This document shows, one piece after another, positions 24,815 to 36,871 of a stretch of DNA of 64,000 nt. This DNA comes from Stictocephala bisonia. Lineage: Eukaryota; Arthropoda; Insecta; Hemiptera; Membracidae. The stretch is from positions 186,001 to 250,000 of the forward strand of contig JAQJVL010000247.1 in assembly GCA_035578905.1 (NCBI GenBank). The letters run 5' to 3'. A model generated the notes under the pieces. It did no database searches. It was not told the DNA's origin and saw nothing but the letters and a program-made list of their open reading frames with translations. Position 1 is the stretch's first letter; each line of letters opens with the position of its first letter. A program made the translations under genes and the position numbers.

Positions 24815-25215
24815 TATAAATTCAGATCATAACATTTCGAACTGGCGGTCTGTTACCATCATCAAGTGAGACGAAACGCAAAAAACTTGGGTTTCTTTTC
24901 AATGATTCGCTTCGTAATAATGATTGTATTGTAAGAATTTAAGTTACATTTGACAGGGAAAGACCATTGACATTCTAATGGGCCATAAAATTGTATTTGT
25001 AAAATTGAGTATTTTTACACTTTTAATCAAAGATGAATATAAGAAACTTTAAACTTCATTTTTTATGATTATACATTAAAAATCTCATAATATCAACTTA
25101 TGTTCTTTTAGAATGGACCTTTAATAAAATCTTACAGTGTTCAATATACAGTAACTCATTACCATGATAAACACGAACTGTACAATTGGAATAGAATGGC
25201 GTGTTTTGGCCCCCT
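24815..25215. repeat. Dispersed repeat P3, copy 2
   Basis: Partner of 22110-22482. Near its left end is ACCATCATCAAGTGAGACGA, a type of motif often seen at ends of retroelements, but no coding part is attached. The right end abuts the SINE-like copy. Confidence 0.55.
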
Positions 25216-25234
25216 GACCCGCTAATGGTGGCCA

Positions 25235-25620
25235 TTAGATGAGGAGATTGTAGGCGATAGGTCCTCTTAATACCGAAACGGCGTCCGCTCAATGATTACC
25301 ATCGACGTGGACACTACTAGAACAGTCTAGGGTGTTTATGTTGCATAGTTTCCAAGGCTCAGATGTTGTATTAGAAAGAGAACTGAGTGTCAGGCTTATC
25401 AGTTAGCTGAAAATCAGACCAACACTACGTGTTCAGATTCCACGTAAAGTTGTAGGTTGCTTAGTTACCCTGGTTATTGGGCTATTAATAAATAGCAGTT
25501 GCTGAGGAACAGTGGACCTTAGTTGGTAACAAAGACTACACTCGTTCATCTACACTCATTCTCTCCTCATACTGGCCCAATTATTGATGGTCGGCTTCTT
25601 ACTAATGGATAATGACCTGT
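25235..25620 (+). mobile_element. SINE-like family, copy 2
   Basis: Carries GAGATTGTAGGCGATAGGTC, GGCGTCCGCTCAATG, CATCGACGTGGACACTACTA, GCTGAAAATCAGACCAACAC, the T-arm-like block (here CTACGTGTTCAGATTCCACG, with one base lost), GGGCTATTAATAA and the ACTACACTCGTTCATCTACA tail. Close to full length. Confidence 0.75.
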
Positions 25621-26250
25621 AATCCCCTCACTGTATGTCTGTAGACATCTAACCATATGCACTGCATACCTACGTGTGATACCAGCCCTCAACCGACCTA
25701 GATATTTCCCGGCAGTTCCATGCCAGGCCGGTTTCACTGTGTCTGGCTTGTCTCAGGACATGTGACGTCACAGTGGAATGCAGATTACCGAGTTAACTGA
25801 GTGATCGGACATGACCTGGAATCAGCAACCTCTGAACTTCAGAATAACCTAAACGGTAGTATGCAATAAAAATCAATTGAATTTGGTACATATGTATTAC
25901 ACGTTGGGAGCGTATCGTAAGTTCCCCAGTAAATGTTATTATAGTATAATAAATATAGGAGAAAAAAAATAATAACAGTGGGTGGTAGCTGTAACAGTAA
26001 AATATAGTTGTAAGTGAAATATTTGTTCTTTATTTCGCTCATTTTTTTACTTTTTGTACGATTCTGATAGGAGTGTAATGATGCACTTGTTCAGAAACAT
26101 TGCGTGGTGCTAGAAGAAGCTAGAATATGTGCTTTCAATCACTGACAAAAACAAAACCATTATTCCTAAAATTAGCTAGATTACATCATTACGCCATTAG
26201 TCTCCGACAGTAGTCAATACCTGCTTCCACTTCGTAATACCACGGTAAGG
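25621..26250. other. Unassigned sequence
   Basis: The left part (25620-25850) is GC-richer, without a good frame. The rest is AT-rich, including an AT-rich 67-codon minus-strand frame of no evident meaning. Confidence 0.45.
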
Positions 26251-28574
26251 TTTACGTGTATGGGTGTCTGGGTGGGTCAATATGACCGTATGTGTCTGGG
26301 TGGTTCAATACCACCGTATGTGTTTGAGTGGGTCAATATGATAGTATGCGTCTGGGTGGGTCAATATGACCGTATCTGTTTGGGTGGGTCAATATGATCG
26401 TACGTGTCTGGGTGGGTCAATATCACCGTATCTGTTTGAGTGGGTCAATATGATCGTATGTGTCTGGGTGGGTCAATATCACCGTATCTGTTTGGGTGGG
26501 TCAATATGATCGTACGTGTCTGGGTGGGTCAATATCACCGTTTCTGTTTGGGTGGGTCAATATGATCGTATGTGTCTGGGTGGGTCAATACCACCGTATG
26601 TGTTTGAGTGGATCAATATCACTGTATGTGTTTGAGTGGGTCAATATCACCGTATCTGTTTGGGTGGGTCAATATGATCGTATGTGTCTGGGTGGGTCAA
26701 TACCACCGTATGTGTTTGAGTGGGTCAATATCACTGTATGTGTTTGAGTGGGTCAATATCACTGTATGTGTTTGAGTGGGTCAATATCACCGTATTGATT
26801 GGGTCAATATCACCGTATGTGTTTGATTGGGTCAATATCACCGTATATGTTTGATTGGGTCAATATCACTGTATGTGTTTGAGTGGGTCAATAGCACTGT
26901 ATTTGTTTGGTTGGGTCAATATCACCGTATGTGTTTGAGTGGGTCAATATCACCGTATATGTTTGATTGGGTCAATATCACTGTATGTGTTTGATTGGGT
27001 CAATATCACTGTATGTGTTTGAGTGGGTCAATATCACCGTATATGTTTGATTGGGTCAATATCACTGTATGTGTTTGATTGGGTCAATATCACTGTATAT
27101 GTTTGATTGGGTCAATATCACTGTATATGTTTGATTGGGTCAATATCACTGTATGTGTTTGATTGGGTCAATATCACTGTATGTGTTTGAGTGGGTCAAT
27201 ATCACTGTATGTGTTTGAGTGGGTCAATATCACCGTATTGATTGGGTCAATATCACCGTATGTGTTTGATTGGGTCAATATCACCGTATATGTTTGATTG
27301 GGTCAATATCACTGTATGTGTTTGAGTGGGTCAATAGCACTGTATTTGTTTGGTTGGGTCAATATCACCGTATGTGTTTGAGTGGGTCAATACCACCGTA
27401 TGTGTTTGATTGGGTCAATATCACCGTATATGTTTGATTGGGTCAATATCACTGTATGTGTTTGAGTGGGTCAATATCACTGTATGTGTTTGAGTGGGTC
27501 AATATCACTGTATGTGTTTGAGTGGGTCAATATCACCGTATTGATTGGGTCAATATCACCGTATGTGTTTGATTGGGTCAATATCACCTTATATGTTTGA
27601 TTGGGTCAATATCACTGTATGTGTTTGATTGGGTCAATATCACTGTATGTGTTTGAGTGGGTCAATATCACCGTATATGTTTGATTGGGTCAATATCACT
27701 GTATGTGTTTGATTGGGTCAATATCACTGTATGTGTTTGAGTGGGTCAATATCACCGTATATGTTTGATTGGGTCAATATCACTGTATGTGTTTGATTGG
27801 GTCAATATCACTGTATATGTTTGATTGGGTCAATATCACTGTATATGTTTGATTGGGTCAATATCACTGTATGTGTTTGATTGGGTCAATATCACTGTAT
27901 GTGTTTGAGTGGGTCAATATCACTGTATGTGTTTGAGTGGGTCAATATCACCGTATTGATTGGGTCAATATCACCGTATGTGTTTGATTGGGTCAATATC
28001 ACTGTATATGTTTGATTGGGTCAATATCACTGTATGTGTTTGAGTGGGTCAATAGCACTGTATTTGTTTGGTTGGGTCAATATCACCGTATGTGTTTGAG
28101 TGGGTCAATACCACCGTATGTGTTTGATTGGGTCAATATCACCGTATATGTTTGATTGGGTCAATATCACTGTATGTGTTTGAGTGGGTCAATATCACTG
28201 TATGTGTTTGAGTGGGTCAATATCACTGTATGTGTTTGAGTGGGTCAATATCACCGTATTGATTGGGTCAATATCACCGTATGTGTTTGATTGGGTCAAT
28301 ATCACCTTATATGTTTGATTGGGTCAATATCACTGTATGTGTTTGAGTGGGTCAATAGCACTGTATTTGTTTGGTTGGGTCAATATCACCGTATATGTTT
28401 GAGTGGGTCAATATCACTGTATGTGTTTGAGTGGGTCAATACCACCGTATGTGTTTGATTGGGTCAATATCACCGTATATGTTTGAGTGGGTCAATAGCA
28501 CTGTATTTGTTTGGTTGGGTCAATACCACCGTATGTGTTTGAGTGGGTCAATACCACCGTATGTGTTTGAGTGG
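26251..28574. repeat. Minisatellite M1, 28-bp unit, ~83 copies
   Basis: Units are TGTTTGAGTGGGTCAATATC plus ACCGTATG-type ends. Variants are GAGTGGG/GATTGGG/GGTTGGG and CACCG/CACTG. The first unit (26251-26286) is 36 bp, as in arrays M2 and M3. A shortened unit (CACCGTATTGATTGGGTCAA) marks 26791, 27234, 27537, 27952 and 28255. The intervals of 443, 303, 415 and 303 show a higher-order period of 718 bp. Confidence 0.95.
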
Positions 28575-28844
28575 GGTTATTTTTTATGCCAATTTATTTA
28601 TCAAACTTAACGTTCATTATAAGATACGCTCGTCCTTCAAACTATGTGTTGTTATTTAGAATGGTTAATGGGGTAGATGGGCCCATTATTGGTTTTGTTG
28701 TTTAAGTATCGCCTTCCTCGTTACCACCTTCTTGTCTAGAGACTCTTTGTCACCTTCAGCGTTGTTTAGAACTGATTGATCACTCATATCGACAATTTGA
28801 ACGAAGAAAATAAATATTTGAAATGTAAGGATTTTTTTTTTTAA
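28575..28844. other. AT-rich sequence, no feature seen
   Basis: A 63-codon minus-strand frame (28686-28877) ends in mixed polar text, but it has no recognisable family and runs into the microsatellite. Confidence 0.4.
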
Positions 28845-28857
28845 TAAGTTTGTATTG

Positions 28858-28893
28858 TAATATATATATACATACATACATATATATATATAT

Positions 28894-28926
<33 letters not shown>
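28858..28926 (-). repeat. (TA)n and (TTTA)n microsatellites, probable LINE tail
   Basis: Alternating TA/CATA tracts are followed by about ten TTTA units. On the minus strand this is an (AAAT)n tract directly downstream of the 3' UTR of the non-LTR fragment at 28927-29400, so it is probably that element's tail. Confidence 0.75.
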
Positions 28927-28932
<6 letters not shown>

Positions 28933-29400
28933 TTTGTCACAAACACCTTAAAACAGAACAACTGTGATAGGTAGATGACTTGTCAATAGTACATTACAAG
29001 ATCAGCATCATTACACAAAGAATTTCAACACAAATAATATACCTTATGTTACAAAGTCAGCAAAACGTCAATAGCTATGAGCAAAAATAGTAATTTAGGA
29101 CATATGTCAATAATTAGTCATAGTTAATGTATAGATCACAAGTTAGCTGTCACGTACTCTTCAACATCATAAAATAAGTGTGTGCTTATATATTCGTACA
29201 GGCGCTTGCGAAAGGGTGCCAATTCATGAATATTTTGCAATTCTTGAGGAAGACAATTATATAATTTAATGCACGAATAGTAGGGAGATTTTTCAAAGAA
29301 AGCTGTGCGGTGGATCGGATATTGCAAAATAGAGGAGTGTCTTGTTGAATAGGAGTGAATGTGGTTCTTTTAAAAAAAATAGATTATAGTGAGATTTTAC
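28927..29400 (-). pseudogene. 3' end of a Jockey/CR1-type non-LTR retrotransposon (5'-truncated)
   Basis: The minus-strand frame ending at 29136 reads HRTAFFEKSPYYSCIKLYN, then CLPQELQNI, FRKRLYEYI and FYDVEEYV before the stop. This is the typical C-terminal tail of the ORF2 protein of arthropod non-LTR elements (pattern H-T-R...YNxLPxEIKN...F+++L+-YL...FYSxEEF), downstream of the reverse transcriptase domain. In-frame text continues upstream (HSYSTRHSSIL) to about 29375, where it becomes low-complexity. No ATG start exists because the copy is 5'-truncated. A 3' UTR of about 210 bases follows, then the (AAAT)n tract. The short intact frame suggests a fairly young but inactive copy. Confidence 0.8.
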
Positions 29401-29585
29401 GTACAAGAGACTCTGATAGATATATATTGAGGGTAGAGGAAATATTTATATCCACATTACCTATTTAAGGCAGTAGTTGCGTTGTGTCGTGTTTAAAACG
29501 AAATCAGTAAAATAAACATAATTTTTTTGTTACTTTAATAATTCTTTTTTATAATTTTATGATAAGTTTTAGCATTAAACATATT

Positions 29586-29632
29586 GTTTCTGATCTGTTT
29601 CAAACCTGTTATTTTTTGTGTTTCAGGTAAGT
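29586..29632 (+). promoter_or_regulatory. Juxtaposed 3' and 5' splice sites (recursive splice site candidate)
   Basis: A polypyrimidine-rich stretch (TTATTTTTTGTGTTTCAG, ending at 29626) is followed without a gap by GTAAGT (29627-29632). A CTGAT branch-point-like sequence lies about 33 bases upstream of the acceptor. CAG|GTAAGT with an upstream pyrimidine tract is the known form of recursive (zero-exon) splice sites in long insect introns. The alternative is that the acceptor opens an ordinary exon (see 29627-29755). Confidence 0.45.
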
Positions 29633-29755
29633 TCTGGGTCTCGGCCTGGTACAGTGTTTCATCCTCCTGTTGGTATGTCAAGTTTTACATCTATGTCTAT
29701 GGACGTAAGGTGCAACAATCACCTGGCCGCCCTAATTGTGAAGGTTGCTTGTTAG
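29627..29755 (+). CDS. Candidate 3'-terminal coding exon, 42 codons
   Basis: Immediately after the strong acceptor at 29626 one frame stays open for 42 codons and ends in TAG at 29753. The text SSGSRPGTVFHPPVGMSSF followed by MSMDVRCNNHLAALIVKVAC has a varied, protein-like composition, unlike the I/K/N-rich frames elsewhere in the window. AATAAA hexamers occur at 29936 and 29941, a plausible poly(A) signal about 180 bases after the stop. No domain or family is recognised and no partner exon is visible upstream in the window. It could equally be chance text next to a recursive splice site. A longer frame in another phase (29584-29880) runs across the acceptor and is less convincing. Confidence 0.25.
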   Translation, partial: VSSGSRPGTVFHPPVGMSSFTSMSMDVRCNNHLAALIVKVAC

Positions 29756-30057
29756 ATCGGTACACACGGCTGTCACGTGACGAAGAGTCGTATCTCGTCT
29801 TTGTGTGTTTGTCTGATTGGCACCCCCTGTGTAGAATCCACAACTACCTAAACCCAAGCTTGTCCTCTCACACGAACTAACTCGTCTGTTAAATTGATGA
29901 TTGTGGGAGCTAAAGAGAGACAAGTTATTATTACTAATAAAATAAAAATTGGTTTATAAACGATAACATTTGAAAGTAAGAAATATGTTCCAAAGTTACA
30001 AGATGAAAATAAGGACGTGAATTATGATCAATTTATAAATTAATGAAGGAAGCTTAC

Positions 30058-30466
30058 CTACTCCAACTTTGTCATAACCTACTACAACTTTAATATCATC
30101 AACTCCAACTTTATCATAAACTACACCAGCTTCGACATCATCAACTCCAACTTTTTCATAACCTACTCCAACTGTGGCACCATCAACTCCAACGATGTTA
30201 TAACCTACACTAACTTTGTCAAAACCTATTCCAACTTTGGCATCATCAACTCCAGCTATGTCATCAGCTACTCCAACTGTGATAACATCAACTCCAACGT
30301 TGTTATAACCTACATTAACTTTGTCAAAACCTATTCCAACTTTGGCATCATTAACTCCAGCTATGTCATCAGCTTCTCCAACTGTGTCAATATAAACTCC
30401 ATCTTTGTCACCTATTACTCCACCTGTGGCATCAACTCCAAATTTATTACCACCTACTCCAAAGTG
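30058..30466. repeat. Minisatellite, 21-bp unit
   Basis: Units ACTCCAACTTTGTCATAACC (+T) and ACTCCAACTGTGGCATCATC (+A) alternate, giving a 42-bp dimer. A 105-bp block (five units) starting at 30181 is repeated from 30286. About 19 units in all. Confidence 0.85.
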
Positions 30467-31830
30467 TGAAGTGGTCTACTCGATCATACAAACTATACCT
30501 ACTTCATAAATTGAACATTTTTATATTGTGTGAACATTATAAAATTATGAAATTACAGAAACTACGCCAATATTATCTACTCCAAATTGTGAAAAAACAA
30601 AAAACTTCAGCTCGTTAAATTTGCCATCTTTCCTTTCTTGTATGAAACTTCCAAATTACATGATGTATCGTTTGTAAATCCTTAACAATTTTAATAGGCC
30701 TTACATTTTTATATGTCAGAGAATTGTCCACTAACTAATCACATCGGAAAGGACCAAATACACTAGAAGAGAGAATCATAGCGCTTGAACCGAATCCAAG
30801 TGCACTGATTATTGATTGTAAATTGATTTAACTATGACAAAGGTCTCTAACAACGTTTTCATGTAAATATGCAGACAATGGCAAAAGCAATTTGAATATA
30901 CACAAATTTCAGAAGACTGACAATTAATGATTGTATGTCCTGATTCCAAGGCAAAAACATCGTTGATTCGGTGCTTCCAAATTCCTAGAATTTATTCGTA
31001 TACATCAACATTTAGAGGGGTTTCGTATTGTTTAGTTTTCGTGAATGGTAAGAAATAATTTGAAACATTTTACTAGTTTTTATAAATGTATAATATATAT
31101 TATATCATTGTTTAGATTACTAATAATGGCTTTTATAAATAGTACTTAATGATCTGAAACCATTTGGGAAGCCAAAATACTTGGTCATATTGCAATCTTG
31201 ACCAGTTATACTCAACTGTGGCAGATAACGCATTTAAACAAGGGCTTATCATGTAGAAAGCTGTGTTGTTCTGAAATAAAAAAGGAAATTAAAACCATTA
31301 ATTCATTATATGCTTACGTTATCGTAAGTGTATAATGAATAACAATATCCCCAAACCAGCAATCTTGACGGCTTGCTCAATTGCTGGCGATTTCCGGTGT
31401 TCGCCAAACTCTGCAGTCGACATCTTACGACCTCCTAACGTCCGATATATCTCTGTTGTTACTGTACATTGTTCCTTTTTTGTGATCGTTTCATTTTCCA
31501 GCGGAATTTTACAAAGGTTTGCTCTTTTTCCTCCAGTATAATGGTTTGTCGTGTTCGGTAAATTGTAACATATCGGGAATCTTAAATAATGAATAAATGA
31601 ATTTATTTCCAATATTACTCACATTAAAACAACATTTGTGATCGCTGAATATAGACTGGCCGCGTATCAAGTAGTGTGGCCGGTATATAAAAAAAATAAT
31701 ATTCTTTCAAAAACCTAATAAGCAAATAATAAGTATCTAGTAGCACCTAGATAAAAACGAAATAACAAGTCGTCACCTGCAGCGTCTACAATGATACATG
31801 AAAGTTAGCTAACACTTTAGTTTTATCTAG
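30467..31830. other. AT-rich sequence with opposed short frames
   Basis: Between 31319 and 31612 a 97-codon minus-strand and a 68-codon plus-strand frame overlap in a moderately GC-rich patch. Neither matches a family I know. Otherwise AT-rich and featureless. Confidence 0.4.
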
Positions 31831-32836
31831 CGCACTATAATTAAGATTACGTATCGCACTATAATTAAGATTACGTATCACACTATAATTAAGACTACGT
31901 ATCGCACTATAATTAAGATTACGTCTCGCGCTATAATTAAGGTTACGTATCGCACTATAATTAAGGTTACGTATCGCACTATAATAAAGATTACGTTCCA
32001 CAATGTAATTAAGATTACGTATCGCAATGTAATTAAGGTTACGTGTTGCACTATAATTAAGGTTACGTGTTGCACTATAATTGGGGTTACGTATCACACT
32101 ATAATTGAGGTTACGTATCACACTATAATTAAGATTACGTATTGCACTATAATTAAGGTTACGTATCGCACTATTATTAAGGTTGCGTATCGCACTATAA
32201 TTAAGGCTACGTATCGCACTATAATTAAGGTTACGTATCACACTATAATTAAGATTACGTATTGCACTATAATTAAGGTTACGTATCGCACTATTATTAA
32301 GGTTGCGTATCGCACTATAATTAAGGCTACGTATCGCACTATAATTAAGGTTACGTATCACACTATAATAAAGATTACGTTCCGCAATGTAATTAAGATT
32401 ACGTATCGCAATGTAATTAAGGTTACGTGTCGCACTATAATAAAGGTTACGTATTGCACTATAATTAAGGTTACGTATCGCACTATAATTGGGGTTACGT
32501 ATCACACTATAATTGAGGTTACGTATCACACTATAATTAAGATTACGTATTGCACTATAATTAAGGTTACGTATCACACTATAATTGAGGTTACGTATCA
32601 CACTATAATTAGGATTACGTATTGCACTATAATTAAGGTTACGTATCGCACTATTATTAAGGTTGCGTATCGCACCATAATTATGGTTACGTATCGCACT
32701 ATAATTGAGGTTACGTATCACACTATAATTAGGATTACGTATTGCACTATAATTAAGGTTACGTATCGCACTATTATTAAGGTTGCGTATCGCACCATAA
32801 TTATGGTTACGTATCGCACTATAATTAAGATTACGT
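31831..32836. repeat. Minisatellite, 24-bp unit, ~42 copies
   Basis: Unit CGCACTATAATTAAGGTTAC plus GTAT, with variants (CACACT, TTGGGG, TTATTAAGG, CAATGT) arranged in repeated blocks such as 32160-32245 and 32280-32365. The period is eight codons, so the minus strand is open for 311 codons with an IRNLNYSA-type octapeptide. I attribute this to the period rather than to a gene, since other frames are open too and start and splice context are lacking. Confidence 0.9.
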
Positions 32837-34376
32837 AATATAACTCATTATACACATTACAACTTGCCATAAGCATTTGCAAAGTTAGGTAAATATATAC
32901 AGTTAAAAGCAATTTATAAACCAGGAATTTAAAAAAATTATAGATCAAGAACATAAGAAAATCATACAATTTCAAAAAGGATAGGCAGATATTTTCTTAA
33001 GATTATATTGTACATTATTTTAAAATTAAGCTAAAATCGAAATACTAAGTTTATGATATGTTTTATTTATACAATAATATTATTTAAATAGTTAATGTGC
33101 TGTTGAGTTGAAAGCCAAGTAAATATATTTTTGCCAACAAAATGTTTCAGTTAGTTATGCTTTTAATATTAATCGACTGACAGTTGAAATACTTTGGTCC
33201 AACGTATTGAAATTAATATCTAAAATCTGAATTATTTACTTTAGATATACTATAATTTTTATTTATTACTACTCTTTTAATATAAAATATTTTACCGCTA
33301 CTATCAGTGTGATAATAGTAGTACAGATTCGTGATTGTGATCTATTTCGCGGAGTTTATATACAATAATACAAAAATAAATAATGGGTTCATTGAAAGTC
33401 CTCATACAGTAAAGTGTACATTTCAATCGGTCGGTGAAATGATAAGGTCTAGGTAGTAAGGCGCAAGAAGACCCCCATCTAGAGAGGTTCCATTTTAATG
33501 GCGGCGCTGCCCCAATTCAATTACATCCCTTGACTCGGCCAGTCATTACTAAACCCTCTTGGCTCAGTGATTCCCCTTTGGAAGGTCACCTGCTCTATTC
33601 ACCACCTCTAGCGAAGATAAGCGTCCGTCCAACTACACGAAATCTGATTGGATACATTAATTATAAAGACCATGTCTAAGCGGGTCTTCAAAGGCGTTAT
33701 GTGCTTAGAAATAAATGATAAAAAAACTGTAAATTTTTAGTTCAACATGTCTAATTGGCTAAATTTACTATCAGTCGATCTTTTCGAGTTAAAAGGTATT
33801 CTAGCTTACTGTGGGAATAGTAAGTGAAACATTTTTACAAAATATATAATAAGTATTGATAATTATCAATAAAGCAGTTGTATTTAAACCAATTTAAACC
33901 ACCATGATCATTTGATATCCCGAATAATTCACTGAATTACTAATTGATACTAAGAACATGATTGGCTAATTTTTAAAAAGTATGACTTGTGCTGTATTGA
34001 ATTTAATGATTTTTAAAAATATTTAAAGTAAAACTGGCTATTGGAAGTATTGAAATACTTTAAAACTATTTTAATCACTATATCTTAATGCAGTAAAATG
34101 ATACATTTAAAAAAAGCAATAGGTTAAAGAGTTATAGGGAAGACTGTTGTACCTTGGATCACTTTTTACATTTTTGCTTTTTATTGCCAAGAAAAACTCA
34201 ACAGGTGTACTGGCTAGACCACAGTGGTGAACAGGGTTCGCCTAGAGTCCGCTAGGTTGCAGCCCTTACTAGATACGCGGACTGGTCCGAGGTACACCAT
34301 GTCCAAGATACAACAGTCTCCCCTACATGAGAGGTTATTTAGACTTAGGTCATTATTAGATGTAGGTTCGTATGTA
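32837..34376. other. Mostly AT-rich sequence with one GC-richer patch
   Basis: 33420-33680 is GC-richer and looks unlike its surroundings (AAGACCCCCATCTAGAGAGG, TGGCGGCGCTGCCCC), without an open frame. 34224-34330 holds a short CGCGG-containing stretch with overlapping opposed frames. No family recognised. Confidence 0.4.
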
Positions 34377-34515
34377 GGGCTGGCAAATATTTTCAACATA
34401 TCAATATATCGCAAACCTAATATCGATCTAACGATAATATCGAAAGAAAAATATCGATATCGAAACGTATTTATCGATGTTTTCGATATATCAATTTATC
34501 GTTGCCATCTCTATC
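34377..34515. mobile_element. Small element dense in TATCGATA-like motifs, copy 1
   Basis: The left end (GGGCTGGCAAATATTTT...ATATCAATATATCG) and the reverse complement of the right end (GATGGCAACGATAAATTG...ATATATCG) are imperfect inverted repeats. The interior repeats ATCGAT many times. A longer copy interrupted by about 520 bases lies at 53054-53728. Confidence 0.6.
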
Positions 34516-34650
34516 CCTATGACAAACTAGTTCGTAGATAACTAGAGAGAAACTGAAGAAACATACAATCATGTGTATTGAAATTCCAAGCAAGATTACG
34601 TTTCAGTGTGCTACTTTCAACTGTGCCATTTTGTCAACAATGTCTTTAAC

Positions 34651-36405
34651 TGTGACTTACGTGAAGTGGTCTGTTTAGTGTAATGTCAGGGCGTGCCCTT
34701 ACACTTGACCCAACAGTAATAGCTAATTACTCGCAATACTCACTGTAATTAATTGTTCAATTACCTCATCATTCGAGCAGTGTGAGTCTCCCTTGTTAAT
34801 AGGGTCTTAGGTGTGATTTACTTGAAGTGGTCCGTTTAGTGTAATGGCAGGGCGTGCCCCAACACGACCCAACAGTAATAGCTAATTACTCGCAATACTC
34901 ACTGTAATTTATTGTTCAATTACCTCGTCATTCGAGCAGTGTGAGTCTCCCTTGTTAATAGGGTCTTAGGTGTGATTTACGTGAAGTGGTCTGTTTAGTG
35001 TAATGGCAGAGCGTGCACCGACACTTGACCCAACAGTAATAGCTAATTACTCGCAGTCCTCACTGTAACTAATTGTTCAATTACCTCTTCATTCGAGCAG
35101 TGTGAGTCTCCCTTGTTAATAGGGTCTTAGGTGTGATTTACGTGAATAGGTCTGTTTAGTGTAATGGCAGGGCGTGCCCCGACCCTTGACCCAACAGTAA
35201 TAGCTAATTAACTTCAGTCCTCACTGTAATTAATTGTTCAATTACCTCGTCATTCGAGCAGTGTGAGTCTCTCTTGTCAATAGGGTCTTAGGTGTGATTT
35301 ACGTGAAGTGGTCTGTTTAGTGTAGTGGCAGGGCGTGCCCCGACACTTGACCCAACCGTAATAGCTAATTACTCGCAGTCCTCACTGTAATTAATTGTTC
35401 AATTACCTCTTCATTCGAGCAGTGTGAGTCTCCCTTGTCAATAGGGTTTTAGGTGTGATTTACTTGAAGTGGTCTGTTTAGTGTAATGGCAGGGCGTGCC
35501 CCGAAACTTGACCCAACAGTAATAGCTAAATACTCGCAGTCCTCACTGTAATTAATTGTTCAATTACCTCGTCATTCGAGCAGTGTGAGTCTCTCTTGTC
35601 AATAGGGTCTTAGGTGTGATTTACGTGAAGTGGTCTGTTTAGTGTAATGGCAGGGGTGCCCCGACACTTGACCCAACAGTAATAGCTAATTACTCGCAGT
35701 CCTCACTGTAATTAATTGTTCATTTACCTCGTCATTCAGGCAGTGTGAGTCTCCATTGTTAATAGGGTCTTGGGTGTGATTTACGTGAAGTGGTCTGTTT
35801 AGTGTAATGGCAGGGCGTGCCCCGACACTTGACCCAACAGTAATAGCTAATTACTCACAGTCCTCACTGTAATTAATTGTTCAATTACCTCGTCATTCGA
35901 GCAGTGTGAGTCTCCCTTGTAAATAGGGTCTTAGGTGTGATTTACATGAAGTGGTCTGTTTAGTGTAATGAAAGGGCGTGCCCCGACACTTGACCCAACA
36001 GTAATAGCTAATTACTCACAGTCCTCACTGTAATTAATTGTTCAATTACCTCGTCATTCGAGCAGTGTGAGTCTCCCTTGTAAATAGGGTCTTAGGTGTG
36101 ATTTACATGAAGTGGTCTGTTTAGTGTAATGGCAGGGCGTGCCCCGACACTTGACCCAACAGTAATAGCTAATTACTCGCAGTCCTCACTGTAATTAATT
36201 GTTCAATTACCTCGTCATTCGAGCAGTGTGAGTCTCCCTTGTCAACAGTGTCTTAGGTGTGATTTACTTGAAGTGGTCCGTTTAGTGTAATGGCAGGGCG
36301 TGCCCTGACACTTGACCCAACAGTAATAGCTAATTAACTTCAGTGGTCACTGTAATTAATTGTCTAGTTACCATATCATTCAAGCGGTAACGAGTCTACG
36401 TTGAT
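34651..36405. repeat. Satellite array, ~161-bp unit, 11 copies
   Basis: The unit contains GTGAAGTGGTCTGTTTAGTG, AATGGCAGGGCGTGCCCCGA, CCCAACAGTAATAGCTAATT, TCACTGTAATTAATTGTTCA and TCATTCGAGCAGTGTGAGTC. The GTAATGGCAG spacing is 159-162. Copies are well conserved internally; the first and last are more divergent, as usual for array edges. Conserved TAATTA-type words recur in each unit. Confidence 0.95.
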
Positions 36406-36871
36406 GAGTTAAATTTTTAACATGTTATTTCAATATAAGTATATGGAAATATATCTGATCATTTTCAATTGAAAATTAGTAAAATTCTTTTATTTGGAGT
36501 TTATGTTATTAACGATTATTATATGATTAAAATTATTATAAAGGCTATAGGTTACCTTCTGCATTACTGCACCAAGGTAATTTATGTTGCAGTGCACCAT
36601 TGCCTCTCTCTACATACGCTCCTTAGCTGATGAGCCGAGATGAAGGCCAAATATATGACAACTCAAAGATTCATAATAAATATTTTCTTAGACTTTATTA
36701 CTTACAACTTAGTAATTCATCCTTAGGTTTTGTTTTGTAACAGGGATAATAAAGCATGTTCTATTTTCGGAAGAAGATAAATGGACAGGAATTTTATCCT
36801 GCGTCTGTTTCAGACACAAACCAGACAGCAGCACAGCCTCTTAGTACTTCAGGCGTGACGAAGCACAAGTT
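36406..36871. other. Unassigned sequence
   Basis: AT-rich up to 36770, then a moderately GC-rich stretch that continues into the small reading frame on the minus strand. Confidence 0.4.

Noticed and set aside
31786..32721. 311-codon minus-strand reading frame with IRNLNYSA repeats
   Set aside because: It coincides with a 24-bp tandem array. The period is a multiple of three, so the frame stays open automatically; neighbouring frames are open as well and no start context or non-repetitive domain is present.
36620..36650. CTGATGAG followed by paired bases, resembling a hammerhead core
   Set aside because: The second conserved core GAAA is absent at the required position and stem I/III pairing is not available.
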